A DNA stretch of 64,000 bases from Fasciola hepatica (lineage: Eukaryota; Platyhelminthes; Trematoda; Plagiorchiida; Fasciolidae). Below, piece by piece: positions 35,396-46,399 of the stretch. The position numbers and the translations under genes are program-made. The notes under the pieces were generated by a model. That model searched no databases and was not told the DNA's origin. It saw only the letters and a list, made by a program, of their open reading frames with translations. The first letter of the stretch is position 1; each line of letters starts with the position of its first letter. Location: assembly GCA_948099385.1 (NCBI GenBank), contig CANUEZ040000107.1, positions 4,340,001 to 4,404,000 on the forward strand. The letters are read 5' to 3'.

Positions 35396-35620
35396 CGGGT
35401 GGCACGATGAGCTCGGTAGTGGTCCAGCGTTTGCTTACCATCTTGGTCAGAAGTTCGAACCACCAGTTAGGCAGTAACCCACACCTGACCCCATTAGACC
35501 TTGTGCTGTTCTCCACTTCAACGCTCGGTGTCTGGCTGCCGGTTTAACCTAACAATGCGGTAAGCCTTTCAGACTTTGGGTGTACCCCATCCATTGCATT
35601 CATGCATATGTAATAAAAAA
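35396..35620 (+). repeat. SINE copy with worn tRNA head
   Basis: Head with an A-box-like TAGTGGTCCAGCG and a B-box AGTTCGAACCACC, body CACACCTGACCCCATTAGAC and GTGTCTGGCTGCCGGTTTAA, and 3' end CCATTGCATTCATGCATATG then TAATAAAAAAAC. The orientation is opposite to the host gene. Confidence 0.75.
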
Positions 35621-35770
35621 ACGATCGATTAATGGATATGCACTGCTTTTTACAACAAAGATAAACTGATGCTTTGTAGGCCTTTCAGTGATGACCGGAT
35701 CATTAGGACTGGTGGCGAGTTAGTTGGTACAAATAATAGATGCCGATGAACTGGCTTATAAGGAACATAC

Positions 35771-36006
35771 CCGGATCGCGGTTAGGTATATGCTGCCTCA
35801 CTGTGGTCGGTGCAAGTCCTCGAGAGCTCCAACCACTAGACAGATCAGTAGTATTAGATGCGCTCGACAAGCTTGACACGCCGAATCGACCATGAGCCAC
35901 AGCACGACTGGAAATCTCAAAATTCGAGAAAGTGGATGCCGAATTATATCCTGATCCTGGGCCCAAGAATGTATCACGGATAAATTGTGGAGAGAAGTCC
36001 AGCAGA
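35771..36006 (-). CDS. CLEC16A: CLEC16A homologue, internal exon (LLDF…RDP)
   Basis: A pyrimidine-rich 3' splice site (CCGTTCTTGTATCACAG) ends at 36007. The exon's first T completes the AC left by exon 44186-44430 to give Thr, then LLDFSPQFIRDTFLGPGSGY. This parallels the CLEC16A segment that follows the DHIRC helix (ALLDLP… then a Gly/Ser-rich stretch). The rest (STFSNFEISSRAVAHGRFGV, SSLSSASNTTDLSSGW) is Ser-rich. The 5' splice site is CCGG|GTATGT, leaving one base (phase 1). Splice sites and phases fit on both sides. The residue match is modest beyond the first 20 residues. Confidence 0.75.
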
Positions 36007-36596
36007 CTGTGATACAAGAACGGAAATGAACCCATAACGACTGTTTTATATAGGGGAAGAACCAATGAAATCTTGTCTGGTGTACAAGGTCTACATAAAC
36101 TTCTCAAATGAACGGTTCTATCACAGAAGATTTGGGATGGGCATAGAGCTAATGCGGAGCAGGATTCTAATCAGGCTGCACACATACTGAACAATAGGTT
36201 AGAAGACAAGCGAATGTGCGCAACTAATCGTAACCGATTCCATCACTCCATCTTAGAAATACATCACTGACGGCTTTCTTGCCAGATATAGTAGCACTTA
36301 GCTCCGTGTTCATACCACAGTACTATGGAAGTACGAAATCATGTGTAACTCAATTCCATTGACACTAAATCTGGACATGGGATGAGAGAACAACGACGGA
36401 TTAATAGTGGACTATTGAAAGGAGTAAAAAATAGCATCGTCAATGAACGCTTAACATTGTAGTGAGGTCCACATCTGCACGTCTATGAGTCGACTGTGCA
36501 GTGGTTTGTTGCATAGATTCTGCGACAGACATTTGTGACAAAGAAAAGACAGCGTAGATTGCATCCGCAGAAACTGATCACAAATAAGTGGTTCTA
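36007..36596. other. Intron sequence, nothing recognised
   Basis: Part of the 8.2-kb CLEC16A intron. I see no repeat family match here. Confidence 0.3.

Positions 36597-36667
<71 letters not shown>
36597..36667. repeat. (AT)n microsatellite
   Basis: About 70 bp of uninterrupted AT dinucleotides directly beside the 3' end of an RTE-C copy on the minus strand. Confidence 0.95.
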
Positions 36668-36669
<2 letters not shown>

Positions 36670-36689
36670 CCAATCGGTTTCAAATCGAA

Positions 36690-38105
36690 CATTGTGTCAA
36701 CGCAGCCACAAGAAACAGAAATAAAAGAGGACGAGGAGTAGAAAGAAGTAAAAACAAATTGTACAAAAACAAAGTGCTGCGGTTTTCCTTCGATTTTGTC
36801 GTACGCTTTTTGATGCTCTCCCAGCACTTCGTTTGCGTGAATGACATTTTTATAATTACGGGACACGAGTTCAACAGAAAAACCGTACAGCGTTCGTGAC
36901 ATGCACCTCACGGTCTCTAACCAGCGACAATCGTCATCCTTCGGGCCCCAACGAGGGAGGCGGGAAGCACCTGCCGAAGCCAGCTTCTTCATACCTCTTC
37001 GCTAAGTCATGGTCGAACCACCACGTTGCTTCTTCCATCCATGCTCAGCACATTCTAAGAGAGCACAGAAGGGTAGACGATGGACAGATATTCGAAAGTG
37101 TCCGAGCTATCGAAATCGGTGTGGAGCGACCACTTCGTGAAAAGGGCGGTTATCCATGAGCAACACACGACGGTGTATCTCGTCATTACTCACTCGACAT
37201 TCCCACCAGATACGAGCAATGCTTCGAAGACATCGGCGGTCGAATACGAAAATACGGCGAGTATCCTTAATAATGCTGTGGCCAGGTCACGCAACCCTAG
37301 AGCAAAACACGAACCAAGACGACACACACCCGTCCCTCAAGAGAGGGCAAGGTGTCACAGGTTCGCGAAAGCTGCTCTAGCCCTCGCTATTCGTGAATTG
37401 GTCTCCTTCCTATCACCACCTCTAACTATAATGAAGTTTCTGACTAGCTCCGACTGATCACAAAGGATGAGTGCAGGCACAGGACCCTGCCAATCCTGTT
37501 AAAGCGCTTTGCACTTGGAAGGCCGTAAAGCGCATAACATATTTAAATACCTTCATCACCTGTCGGTCCAGAAAGCCTTGTACTGCATGTGCTTATCACC
37601 CAGCAAAGCGATATCGTCGACCTATCCAAAGTTCAAAGCTCTGTTCCCCGAAAGGGGTTCAACTCCACCGTTTGAGAGACGAAAACATATTCTGCAGAAC
37701 ATTTGTAGTAAAGCTGAAGAGCAATGGAGATAAACAGCAACTTTGTCCTACTCCACTTGAGACGACAAAGGGGGTGGGCGGAGACTAGCCGTAGGCTTCA
37801 ACCCGACCTGAGATGCGACGATATAATTCTTCGAAAATTGGCACGTACTTCTCAGGTACTCCATTTCTCAACAAACAATTCCATGGTGCAGTCGACAGAG
37901 TCGAAGGACGCGCGAAAGTCAAGGAACACGATGGTCGTTGGTCTTTGGAGGGCATGGGAGATGTTGGACGGGTACTTCTAGGGTGTCCAGCTACAAAGCA
38001 GGAGAACGATTAGGGTCCTCATCCAAAGCCTTCAGTTCTAACAAGAATCTATCCGCAAGGCAGCGGGATGGCTTAGTGGAAGCCCATTTGCTTGGATCAA
38101 TTATT
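36690..38105 (-). mobile_element. RTE-C LINE, decayed copy
   Basis: On the minus strand the palm gives LDFRASFDSVDCTMEL-like residues (about 37930-37880). Then follow worn C-terminal pieces and the RTE tail KLASAGASRLPRWGPKDDDC and RWLETVRCMSR (36992-36900), the 'rLPGWGPrd..WLetl..ma' signature. The tail differs from RTE-A and RTE-B. Similar tails occur at 49100-49265 (+) and 63600-63720 (+). Confidence 0.7.
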
Positions 38106-38109
38106 CTTC

Positions 38110-41100
38110 CACTGATTTTGCCGACTGAGTTGCCAGCTCAAATCAACTTCCAACCTGGAGGACCAGGAAACTGGACTTTGTCTGACCTCTACCCATTGAT
38201 CTGTCAGGCATGATTGTATCTCTGGTTTAAAGAAGCCATCTTGCATAGCTCTTTGGGTCATAGAGGCGCGCAAGTCATCACATCAAGTCAAGGTGCAGTC
38301 TCGTCTCCCATGAACTGCACGAATACAAAGAATTCCATACTGCATCGGCCGTCGCGCAGGCTAATCAGGACCGCGCTGCTCATTGCATCGAGCGGGGTGG
38401 GGGTGATAAGTGGGCTGCTACTCAGAGTTCACTCTCTTTTATTCAACCTTTGTCTTCTGTCCCTAACCATCCCTCTTTGCCCCATCTATCCACCCATAAT
38501 GCTCCCATTGATAACACGGTCGATACTCGCAACGATTCACTGTCAAATAGTGTCGGGAATAATCCTCTGTCTGGTAACTCACATTTTCTCAAGCCTCGTC
38601 AGCCTCTGAATCTCGGCTCCTTCAACGTGCGTACACTCATGCAGGCCGGTCAACAGGCGTGTCTAACCCTCACAATAGCTTCTCTGAAGACTGATGTCTG
38701 CTGCTTAGGTGAAACGCGTATACAGGATTCGAACAGTGTGATTCAACTAACTGCTCCTGGTATCTCATCGAGGTATTCTCTGCACACCTCAGGAGACGAA
38801 ATGGGTCACGGGTCAACGTGGTGTAGGAATCGACTTGACTGATAAGACTGAGGCTGCCCTTTTAGACTGGATCCCTGTTAACAGTCGTTTATGTGCTGCG
38901 AGACTTCAAGGGTCAATCGGCGTTCGAAAGGAAATTTGTGTTAAGCGCAATTTGTTTGTGATCTCGGCGTACGCCCCAACGGATTGCAGCTCAGACTTTC
39001 AGAAAGATGAGTTCTATGATGCACTCGCAGCAGTCACGGTTCTGACATTGTAGTGCTAGCTAGTGACTTCAATGCACAAGTTAGCAAACTTAGTGTGTCA
39101 GAAGCCTGTTTAGGTGAGCGTTGTGCTTTACCCGCTGAGCGTACAGATAACGGTGATAGGCTTCTCCAGTTTTGTGCAGACAATCGATTGTTCTTGTCTC
39201 GCACCAATTTACGACACAGCTCACATCGCACAGCGACATAGCACTCTAACTCTACAGGTACTCTAAGCCAGATTGATCATATCGCTGTAAGCCAACGGTG
39301 GCGCAGTTCTGTTCAGAACTGCAGATCTTACTGGTCCACGTACGTAGAGTCTGACCATGTATAAGTTTTAATGCGGTTATCTCTCCAGCTCCATGGTCAT
39401 CGTCGCAAACCGCAAACCTGATTAGCCGTGCAACGTTTGTGTGATCCAGAAATACGCACCCGGTATGAGCAGAAGTTAGCACATGAGCTAGGATCCACGG
39501 AGAACAGCAATGTAGATGAGCATTGGGCTCATATCAAACAGGCGATGCACTTTGCAGCAGGTTTTGCCTGTGGTCCTAGATCCTATGTCCATCAAAGACA
39601 CTGGATTTCGCAAGAGTCGCTGGGTATAATGGAGCGAAAGCGTCACCTCTCGAATCGTAAGGAGATGAATAAGATGCGGAGAAAGCTGCAAAGACAAGTT
39701 ACGAAAAGCCTTAAGAATGATCGCGAAAATTGGTAGGTCAAAGTAGCCGAACAAATGGAAATAGCAGCTGCTTCAGGTAATAGTGAAAGACTGTTCAAAC
39801 TTATTCGTGACGCCGGTGGACGGCGAACTCCGGTCAGTGAAACGATTTGCGATAGAAATCGAGAGCCCATCCATAGCAAATAGTAAAGGCTTGAACGTTG
39901 GGCCGATTACTTCAAGGAACAGTTTAGCTGGTCGCACGCTAGTGTGATTACTCCTTTGTCAACAACTGCGACTACTTGGGTGGTATCACTTGAGCCCCTA
40001 TCGGAAGTAGAAGTAGAGTCATGCATTCGATTTCCAAGGCGGGGAAAAGTGGCAGGCCCCGACGAACTTCCCCCACTTCTTTTCAAACTGAGTGGTGAGG
40101 CGTTGATAAAATCACTTACCGTCTTGCTCCGTGACATTTGAAACGCGGAGCGTATTCCGTTAATATGGAGTGAGTCGTTGATTGTTCCCATCTTCAAGAA
40201 GGGAATACGCAATGACTGTAGTAATCATCATGGGATTAGCTTAATTCCGATAGTCACCAAAGTATTAGCCTCAATTCTAATGCACCATCTTACGTCCACT
40301 CGCAACAGGAATGCCCGCGAACAGCAGGCTGGATTCCGCCCAGGTCGAGGATGCATCGACCAGATTTTTACTCTTCGCCAACTACTTGAAACGCGTCACA
40401 CGCGCCGCCGGCCGACAATAATGGTTTTTCTTAGACCTGCAAGGCGCCTTCGATTCAGTTGGCCAGACAGCGCTTTTCAGTGTTCTTCATCGAAAGGGAA
40501 TGCCCCAGAAGTTCGTGAACCTACTGAGATCATTGTATTCTCATACTTCTGGCCGCGTTGGAGTTTACGGTGAACTATCCGGTCAGTTCGAAAAGACCAG
40601 CGGTGTTCGACAGGGATGTCCTATGTCTCCATTCCTGTTCAACTTCGTCATGGACGAAATAATAGAAAGTGCGCTGCAAAATCTTCAGGATGTAGGAAAT
40701 AGTGGAAAGCTGTAAGACCTAGATTACGCAGGCGACCTTGTCTGCTTGTTCGAATGCACGGAACATGCTCAACGTGCACTGGATGGACTTACAAGAGCTG
40801 TAGCTCTATTCGGCATGCGCTTTGCACCTTCAAAGTGTAAAGTGATGTTACAAGACGTCAACAATTCCGAGCTTCATGTTCGATGGGGAGGTGCTGTCAT
40901 TTGTCGACCACTTCACCTGCCTCGGCAGCAGCGTGACGACGGATGGCAGCACTGTAGTAGAGGTGAGTACGCGTATATCCAAAAGTCGAGCGGCGTACGC
41001 TGGACCAAAGCACTTGTGGCATCGATTTGATATTTCACTGAAGTTGAAAGGTCGTGTATACTGTGCTGCAGTGCGTTCAGTTTTGTTGTATGGTTGCGAA

Positions 41101-41768
41101 ACTTGGAGTCTGTGTGCGGAAGACATTTGTCGTCTTGAGGTTTTCGACCATCGATGTTTACGTAGTAACGCTAAGATCGGGTGGAATAGCCAAGTAAGTA
41201 ATGATGAGGTCAGAAAGCGAGTATTGGGTACTAATTCAGAGAACGTTCTGTCACAGCGTATCTAACTTAGTAGACTTCGTTGGTTGGGACACGTGTTACG
41301 TATGTCAAACACACGTTTACTGTACCGTGTCCTATTCTCTGTTCCTCCTAGGGAGTGGAAGAGACCACGTGGAGGTCAACGGATGACGTGGCAGCGAGGA
41401 ATGAGAAAATGTACAGCGGACGTAGGAAAATTAAGTGCTTCACGTCTTCGTGGTTGGGGTCCAAAAGATCTGTCTACCAGTTGGCTGGAGACACTGAAGG
41501 GTATGGCTGCGAACCGTGAACAGTGGCGATCGTGTTGTCACTTTCTATCGAATCAGAATGACTGCTCGATGTGCGTTTGTACAGTCAGACTGTGTATTCC
41601 GTGTGTTCGCTACTAGGGCATTCTTTCCTTTCCCCACCCATGTAGGTCCACTCCCTGTTCATCTTGTATATTCATACTTTTTAATTCAACGTGCAACATG
41701 GTGAGAAAGGCAGTGGTCAGTGGGGCTTGCCCTACTGTTTAACGCTGCACGATGATGATGATGATGGT
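38110..41768 (+). mobile_element. RTE-B LINE, near full length
   Basis: In order: leader (38110-38450) and endonuclease frames 38450-38842 (LGSFNVRTLMQAGQQACLTL, CCLGETRIQDSN), 38835-39053 (VISAYAPTDCSS) and 39053-39241 (LASDFNAQVSKLSVSEACLG). Then come the SDH-like block YVESDHV, the linker at 39428-39736 and RT fingers at 39944-40230 (VAGPDELPPLLFKLSGEALI, IVPIFKKGIRNDC). The palm is at 40300-40740 (QQAGFRPGRGCIDQIFTLRQ, VRQGCPMSPFLFNFVMDEII, then DLDYAGDLVCLFE for YADD), followed by the C-terminal domain (40876-41265) and tail (41284-41616). It ends in GAT repeats near 41752-41768. Eight or so lesions, including the YADD to YAGD change, make it inactive. It is the reference copy for the RTE-B family in this window. 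Confidence 0.9.
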
Positions 41769-41769
41769 G

Positions 41770-42010
41770 ATTTGGAGGGTATGACGGTGCTCTAGCAGCT
41801 GTCGGAGGGTGAAGATTTGATCGATTCATCCAAGACCGGTGCGAAACCTAACCTGCTCTTCGGGAGTCCGCTCTTCCCGCGTTTGGCACAACCTGCGAAG
41901 CATGACAGATGAAAGCAGCTTCGGCGTTATTGGAATAAGGCTAACATCCCTATGGTTAAAGCAGTCACTGCGTGGGCCATTTTTTTTAGATGGGGACAAC
42001 AATAGATTCC
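41770..42010 (-). mobile_element. RTE LINE scrap (fingers)
   Basis: The minus strand reads DCFNHRDVSLIPITPKLLSS, VMLRRLCQTREERTPEEQ and VRFRTGLG, the 'dC.n.RGIslip...K.l..ill.Rl...rE...r..QaGFRpgrg' block of RTE elements. It abuts the 3' end of RTE-B tail to tail. Confidence 0.7.
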
Positions 42011-42069
42011 AATGAAACGAATAAATCCTTTTGCTTGAACAAACAAGGCTTCTATCTTTGGATCTCAAT

Positions 42070-43470
42070 CGCTTTGGAGAACTGTAATTGACGTGAATTG
42101 CTGGCAAAGAAGAGCACAGAGAACGCAGCTGTGCGGTCGATCTGATGCTCTATGTCTGGCGAATGACGCGCGACGGAAGAAACTGACATCTGCCTGGTCG
42201 GGGACCTTTGGCCAAGTGCTTCTCATTGGTTAGCATAGGTGTCCACTTACCATGGGACGTGTCCGGTCACTCTCAGTCGAAGTTGCCATTCAGTGCGGCC
42301 TAGGAAGGTGGCCGAGCACCCACACGTGTGACTTGGCATGAACTGATAACGGTTGTTTGACTGGGGGAACGGATATCTGTCTGCATGTCTACAGTAGGAC
42401 AGGTTGGGTAGCACTGTATGATTGCTTGACTGTTGGTTTAAGGCCGCGTGCAAACGGTTCGGTTGTGTCATCACCCCTGAATGGCAGCTGCAAGAAAACC
42501 TTACATTTGGGGACTGATGATGGCCGTTTACTTTGATTACGTGCTGCACAATGCCTTTTGATAGAATGTTGCAAGTAGCCATTTGATTGAAACATGTTAT
42601 TTAGCAGTTTCATTTCACGGTTAAGCATACCTAGCGTACAGAATTTTTGGGCTCTGTCATACATGATTCTCACCAGCCCACGTTTATAACTCAGGGGCAC
42701 AATGTTCGTAAAAACGCAGGTACTCATCTAACCATGTGTGCTTTCAATATATATGGACTTACTAACGCTACCGTCTGGACGCCTGTTTATCATACGAACT
42801 CGTCAGACGTCCTCCACTCCGGCGCTACCATTGTTTTCGTCCTATTTAAATAAGTGTGTTTTCTCCCCTTTAGAATAGTGACGAGTTCTGCTTGCAGGGG
42901 AAAGGAAAGGTATCCGGAGACTCTTGGTCAATGCCAGTAGAAGGGTGACCATCGTAGAGGCTGGGGGATTGTTGACCAGCGAAAGATAAGACCAACTGGT
43001 CGCTATCACTTCCGTTTCTCGACGCTCATTGTTAAACGGAGTAGAAAATGCACTCGGTACCCTACGGTCGTTGTTCAAGGTCGCTTCACGCTCACTGGCT
43101 TAAAATTTCAGGTCCGTACTGGGTATTCAACGGACAAGTGAATTAAATTTCACCGAAAACGCAATGAGCAAGATTTTCGATGAATTTTCGGTTTGAACCC
43201 AATTTGTGCTAGTAGGGTCGTTGAGTTCATGGAAGAGCCTGATGGAGTCTTGCTATGGGTTGTTGATAACAAAGATATCACCGACGTATCTCCTGCAGAG
43301 ATGCGTATCAGCGAGTGTCAGTTTACTATTGTAACGTTTATTATTATATAATCTGTGGTATGCACCTGATGAGATATGGCGAAATACACTCGAATACAAA
43401 TTGCGCAACGTAATTCTGCTGTGTTCTCCTTTCAAGTTCATATCGGGTAAAGGTTGTTTCAAACTTCATA
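42070..43470 (-). mobile_element. Penelope-like element (RT and GIY-YIG endonuclease), decayed
   Basis: Minus strand. The palm LCRRYVGDIFVINNPQQDSI (about 43300-43250) has YVGD where YVDD is expected. A worn connection follows, then RPDGSVSKSIY and the typical PLE block PLSYKRGLVRIMYDRAQKFC (42727-42600) with FQSNGYLQHSI. A GIY-YIG-like end reads SHTCGCSATFLGRTEWQLRL and RVTGHVP (about 42330-42260). The order and signatures are those of Penelope-like retroelements with a C-terminal GIY-YIG nuclease. Stops and shifts are frequent. Confidence 0.75.
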
Positions 43471-44185
43471 TTGAATACTTTCTAAATTCTTGATAAAGAG
43501 AAAAATCCTCCGTGGGCACTGATTATAATTCTATGGGGTTTTGAGGGTGCGTAAACGTGTAGTGACCTGGAGACGACTGAATTTGAATGTGTAAATTCGT
43601 GGCCAAAAATTACCATAGACAACTATAACTAAGTAGCACCTAGCTCTTCTAGCAGTTTGTATGCTTTTCGGTGCTCGTGTCTGCTTGCTTTAAGAGCAAC
43701 TGGTTTCCGTCAATTGAAAAACACTTTTGACTGTTCTGCTTGTGGACGGCTGAACCTTCAGCTAGTGTCGCTCTAGAACGTAAACATGACCGACACTGTT
43801 TCAATACAAACCGCCCATCACATATTCCACAGACTTTTACCGTCTTTTGACAACTGTCAAAACTTTTGGCTTGTTACTCGTTCCTTAGGCCATTCTCGGG
43901 GTCTAGGATATACAGAGTACTAAAAACCTAATCCGTGAAAGAATGCTCCTTTCGTCTAAACATTCCGTACTGAATTCAAAACAAAGGTAGCTCAGTTAGT
44001 CAAGTGCCACGTAGGGAGATCATGTGGGTATACAGGCTTGCACTACATAAACAGAATGCGATCAAACCAAAAACATTGGAGAAGAAAAGATCATTAGGTT
44101 GATCAAGAGCGGCAACAAACGATAAGAAATTGGCTGTATGCTAAAACTAAAGGGCAACGGACAGTGTGCGGTCAGAAAGACATAC
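43471..44185. other. Intron stretch, nothing recognised
   Basis: No repeat or exon was recognised between the Penelope-like element and the 5' splice site of the CLEC16A exon. Confidence 0.3.
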
Positions 44186-44430
44186 GTGGCTATTTTCCTC
44201 AACTTCGTTTCGCGTGCCATCTCTCTGCCTCGAAGTAGCATCTGCCTGGCCGTCATGCACCGAATATGATCTTCAAACAAGAATCGTGCGCACAACAACG
44301 GTTTTGAGGACAGGCGCTGGTTGGACCCGTTCGGTGGTTCATAGCACGCTACGGATGATAAATGCCCCGGCTGGTTGATATTCACATGGAGGCATCGACT
44401 GTCAGCCGGGTCGCAAGTTGCCTCCAAATC
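44186..44430 (-). CDS. CLEC16A: CLEC16A homologue, internal exon with the DHIRC motif
   Basis: The 3' splice site CATTCACTCAAACAG ends at 44431. The exon reads DLEATCDPADSRCLHVNINQ, a linker, then SSKPLLCARFLFEDHIRCMT and ARQMLLRGREMARETKLRKI, ending at GCCAC|GTATGT. This matches the conserved C-terminal region of CLEC16A: QD-(x)n-DSR-L-(N/H)I, then F-(F/S)DHIRC followed by a basic helix (K/R-rich, ...KIA). It enters in phase 0 directly after …GSLQ of exon 58844-58949 and leaves two bases that complete Thr with the next exon. CLEC16A/Ema/GOP-1 is a membrane-associated regulator of endosome and autophagosome maturation and mitophagy. This is the best-supported host assignment in the window. 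Confidence 0.85.
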
Positions 44431-45478
44431 CTGTTTGAGTGAATGCACAGGGGAGACAGAACGAAGTGATAAGCTGCGTTGAAGAACCAATTGTGAAATG
44501 CTTCAACAGAAATAATTAATATTAACCCATTTGTAGGTACTTTTTGCAAGAAAGCGAGAATTCGTTGAACCTTCCGCAACACAGTAAATGTAACTCTGGG
44601 ACCCATAAGCATCCGAAATGTTTATCAGAAGCATATTTTATACCGAAGTTGTATGAAATACTGCTTCATACGGCTTTGTCATCCTTATAGAATATCACAT
44701 GGATGCTTGAATAGGAGCAGGAGCCAAACGAGAAATCCTTCCCAGATGAAAAGAGACACGGCATTAGGCTTCGTCTGAACGGAACCAAAACGACTGAGCC
44801 AAGCGGGATTCATCTTATTTCACATTTAACTGTTGTTCCTCGCTGATATCACACCCATCGACTAATGAATATGGGCATTCAATCCATCCTTGCATCCATT
44901 CGGGACTTTCACAAGCATATCCAATGTGTTGGAGACGACAAATCAAAATCGGATGGAAGGGAGTGCAAATGCATGATGGGAGGAGGAACAAATACTAAGA
45001 CATTAGCGCCCTGTCGTATGGATAACTCGGCTGGTAAAGTGATGACCGCGGTTGGAAGGTATCATTGTTAGAGACGCTGTAGAAACCCTGAGAGGCCTAA
45101 AGAAAATGTAAAAAACAGAGAAAAACCGACATGTTCATCGAAGTTGGATTTTTTGATCGGCGATCACGCAATTTATTTCGGCATGAGAAAACCTGTATGC
45201 ACGAAATTTATCAAAGTTCATACGAACAGGTGGATATTTTTCTTTTCTGTTTGACAATGAGCAGACTAAAGAGCATGTACAAGTTTAACCCTTAAGAGTT
45301 CACTGATGAAGACTTTGCTGACTCGAGATATAAAGTTGCAATATGAAATGGGATTCGACTCGAGAGGTTATTGTGCGTGCCCGGAGTTTGACCAACATGA
45401 TTAGTTTGCTCACAATGAGCCGGGCACATTTTGGTATTTTTTTCATTACACTTAGAGTGAATTGGAGCACAACGGGAA
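44431..45478. other. Intron stretch, nothing recognised
   Basis: The left end of the 14.4-kb CLEC16A intron. Only short, motif-free frames are seen. Confidence 0.3.
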
Positions 45479-45551
45479 AACGCCATAATCAGAAGACACT
45501 GTAAGAGTAGGTTATCAGGGAATATTCATGTAACAACCGGTAGGAGTTTTA

Positions 45552-46320
45552 CTGACCACATCTTTACTCCTGGACAAATCTCCGAGCACAGAAACATCTT
45601 CCGTAGGCCAACAGTCTCTGTCTTCAACTCAGTTAACAGCACGGTTCTCTGGCGCTGCCTTTTACCAAAGGGCGAGTTAATTTTTCTTTCCTAATGCTTC
45701 TATGCAAACAACCGAGGTCGTGTTCGTGTTTACGGTGATCTTTCACCCGAGTTCGTCACGGAAAGTGGTGTTCATCAGGGTTGCTCTCTTTCGCCCTTCC
45801 TCTCCAATTTTGCAATTGAAATGATTCTTGAGATAGCCCTCTCCTCGTGTGAGAATATAGGCATCGATCTTTGCTCAGGCAGTAAACAATGACTTGGAAT
45901 AGGCATATAATGTTGCTCTTCTGAGCGAAGATCCAGATAAGTTGCATTTTCTTCCGAATTGCCTAAACAACGGCGTAACTATGATCTGTTGGGACCTCCT
46001 GTAGTTATCCACTCCAAGTCTCGGGTTCTGGTCGCCGGTTATCCCCAATAGTGCAGTGGGCCTTCGAGGCTGTGGGTTATACCCTTTCATTTCACTCATG
46101 CGTAATCATGTAATCAGGAAACAATGGGATGGTTCTTGAACTTTCAAAGTGTAAAACGCTGCTACCGGAATGGTTTGGCTCTACACCAAACCTTGTCTTG
46201 GCAGAGGAGGCCCTTTTTACTGCACGTAAAGTAAATTACAAGATACGGGGTAAATCCCATAATCAGAAGACATACTGTAAAAGTGGGTTGTGGGGGAACA
46301 TTCACGTTAAGGCCTGTTTA
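45552..46320 (+). mobile_element. RTE-A LINE fragment, duplicate of 18053-18820
   Basis: Same RTE-A palm remnants, same stops and same nested SINE as the copy 27501 bp to the left, with scattered single-base differences (about 1-2%). It begins abruptly inside the RTE at 45552. Confidence 0.85.
45981..46131 (+). repeat. SINE nested in the duplicated RTE-A
   Basis: Duplicate of the SINE at 18480-18630, at the same offset of 27501. Confidence 0.8.
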
Positions 46321-46399
46321 CTGATCCTGCTTTTGAAGAGAGAAAGGTTGTAAGTGGGTGGGAAGACAGAAGGAGGGAGTGTTCCATAATTTACCGGTC

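Noticed and set aside
36594..36800. Long run of Tyr-Ile repeats at the end of a minus-strand frame
   Set aside because: It is only the (AT)n microsatellite read in frame, joined by chance to an RTE-C tail. The same applies to the plus frame at 54348-54551.
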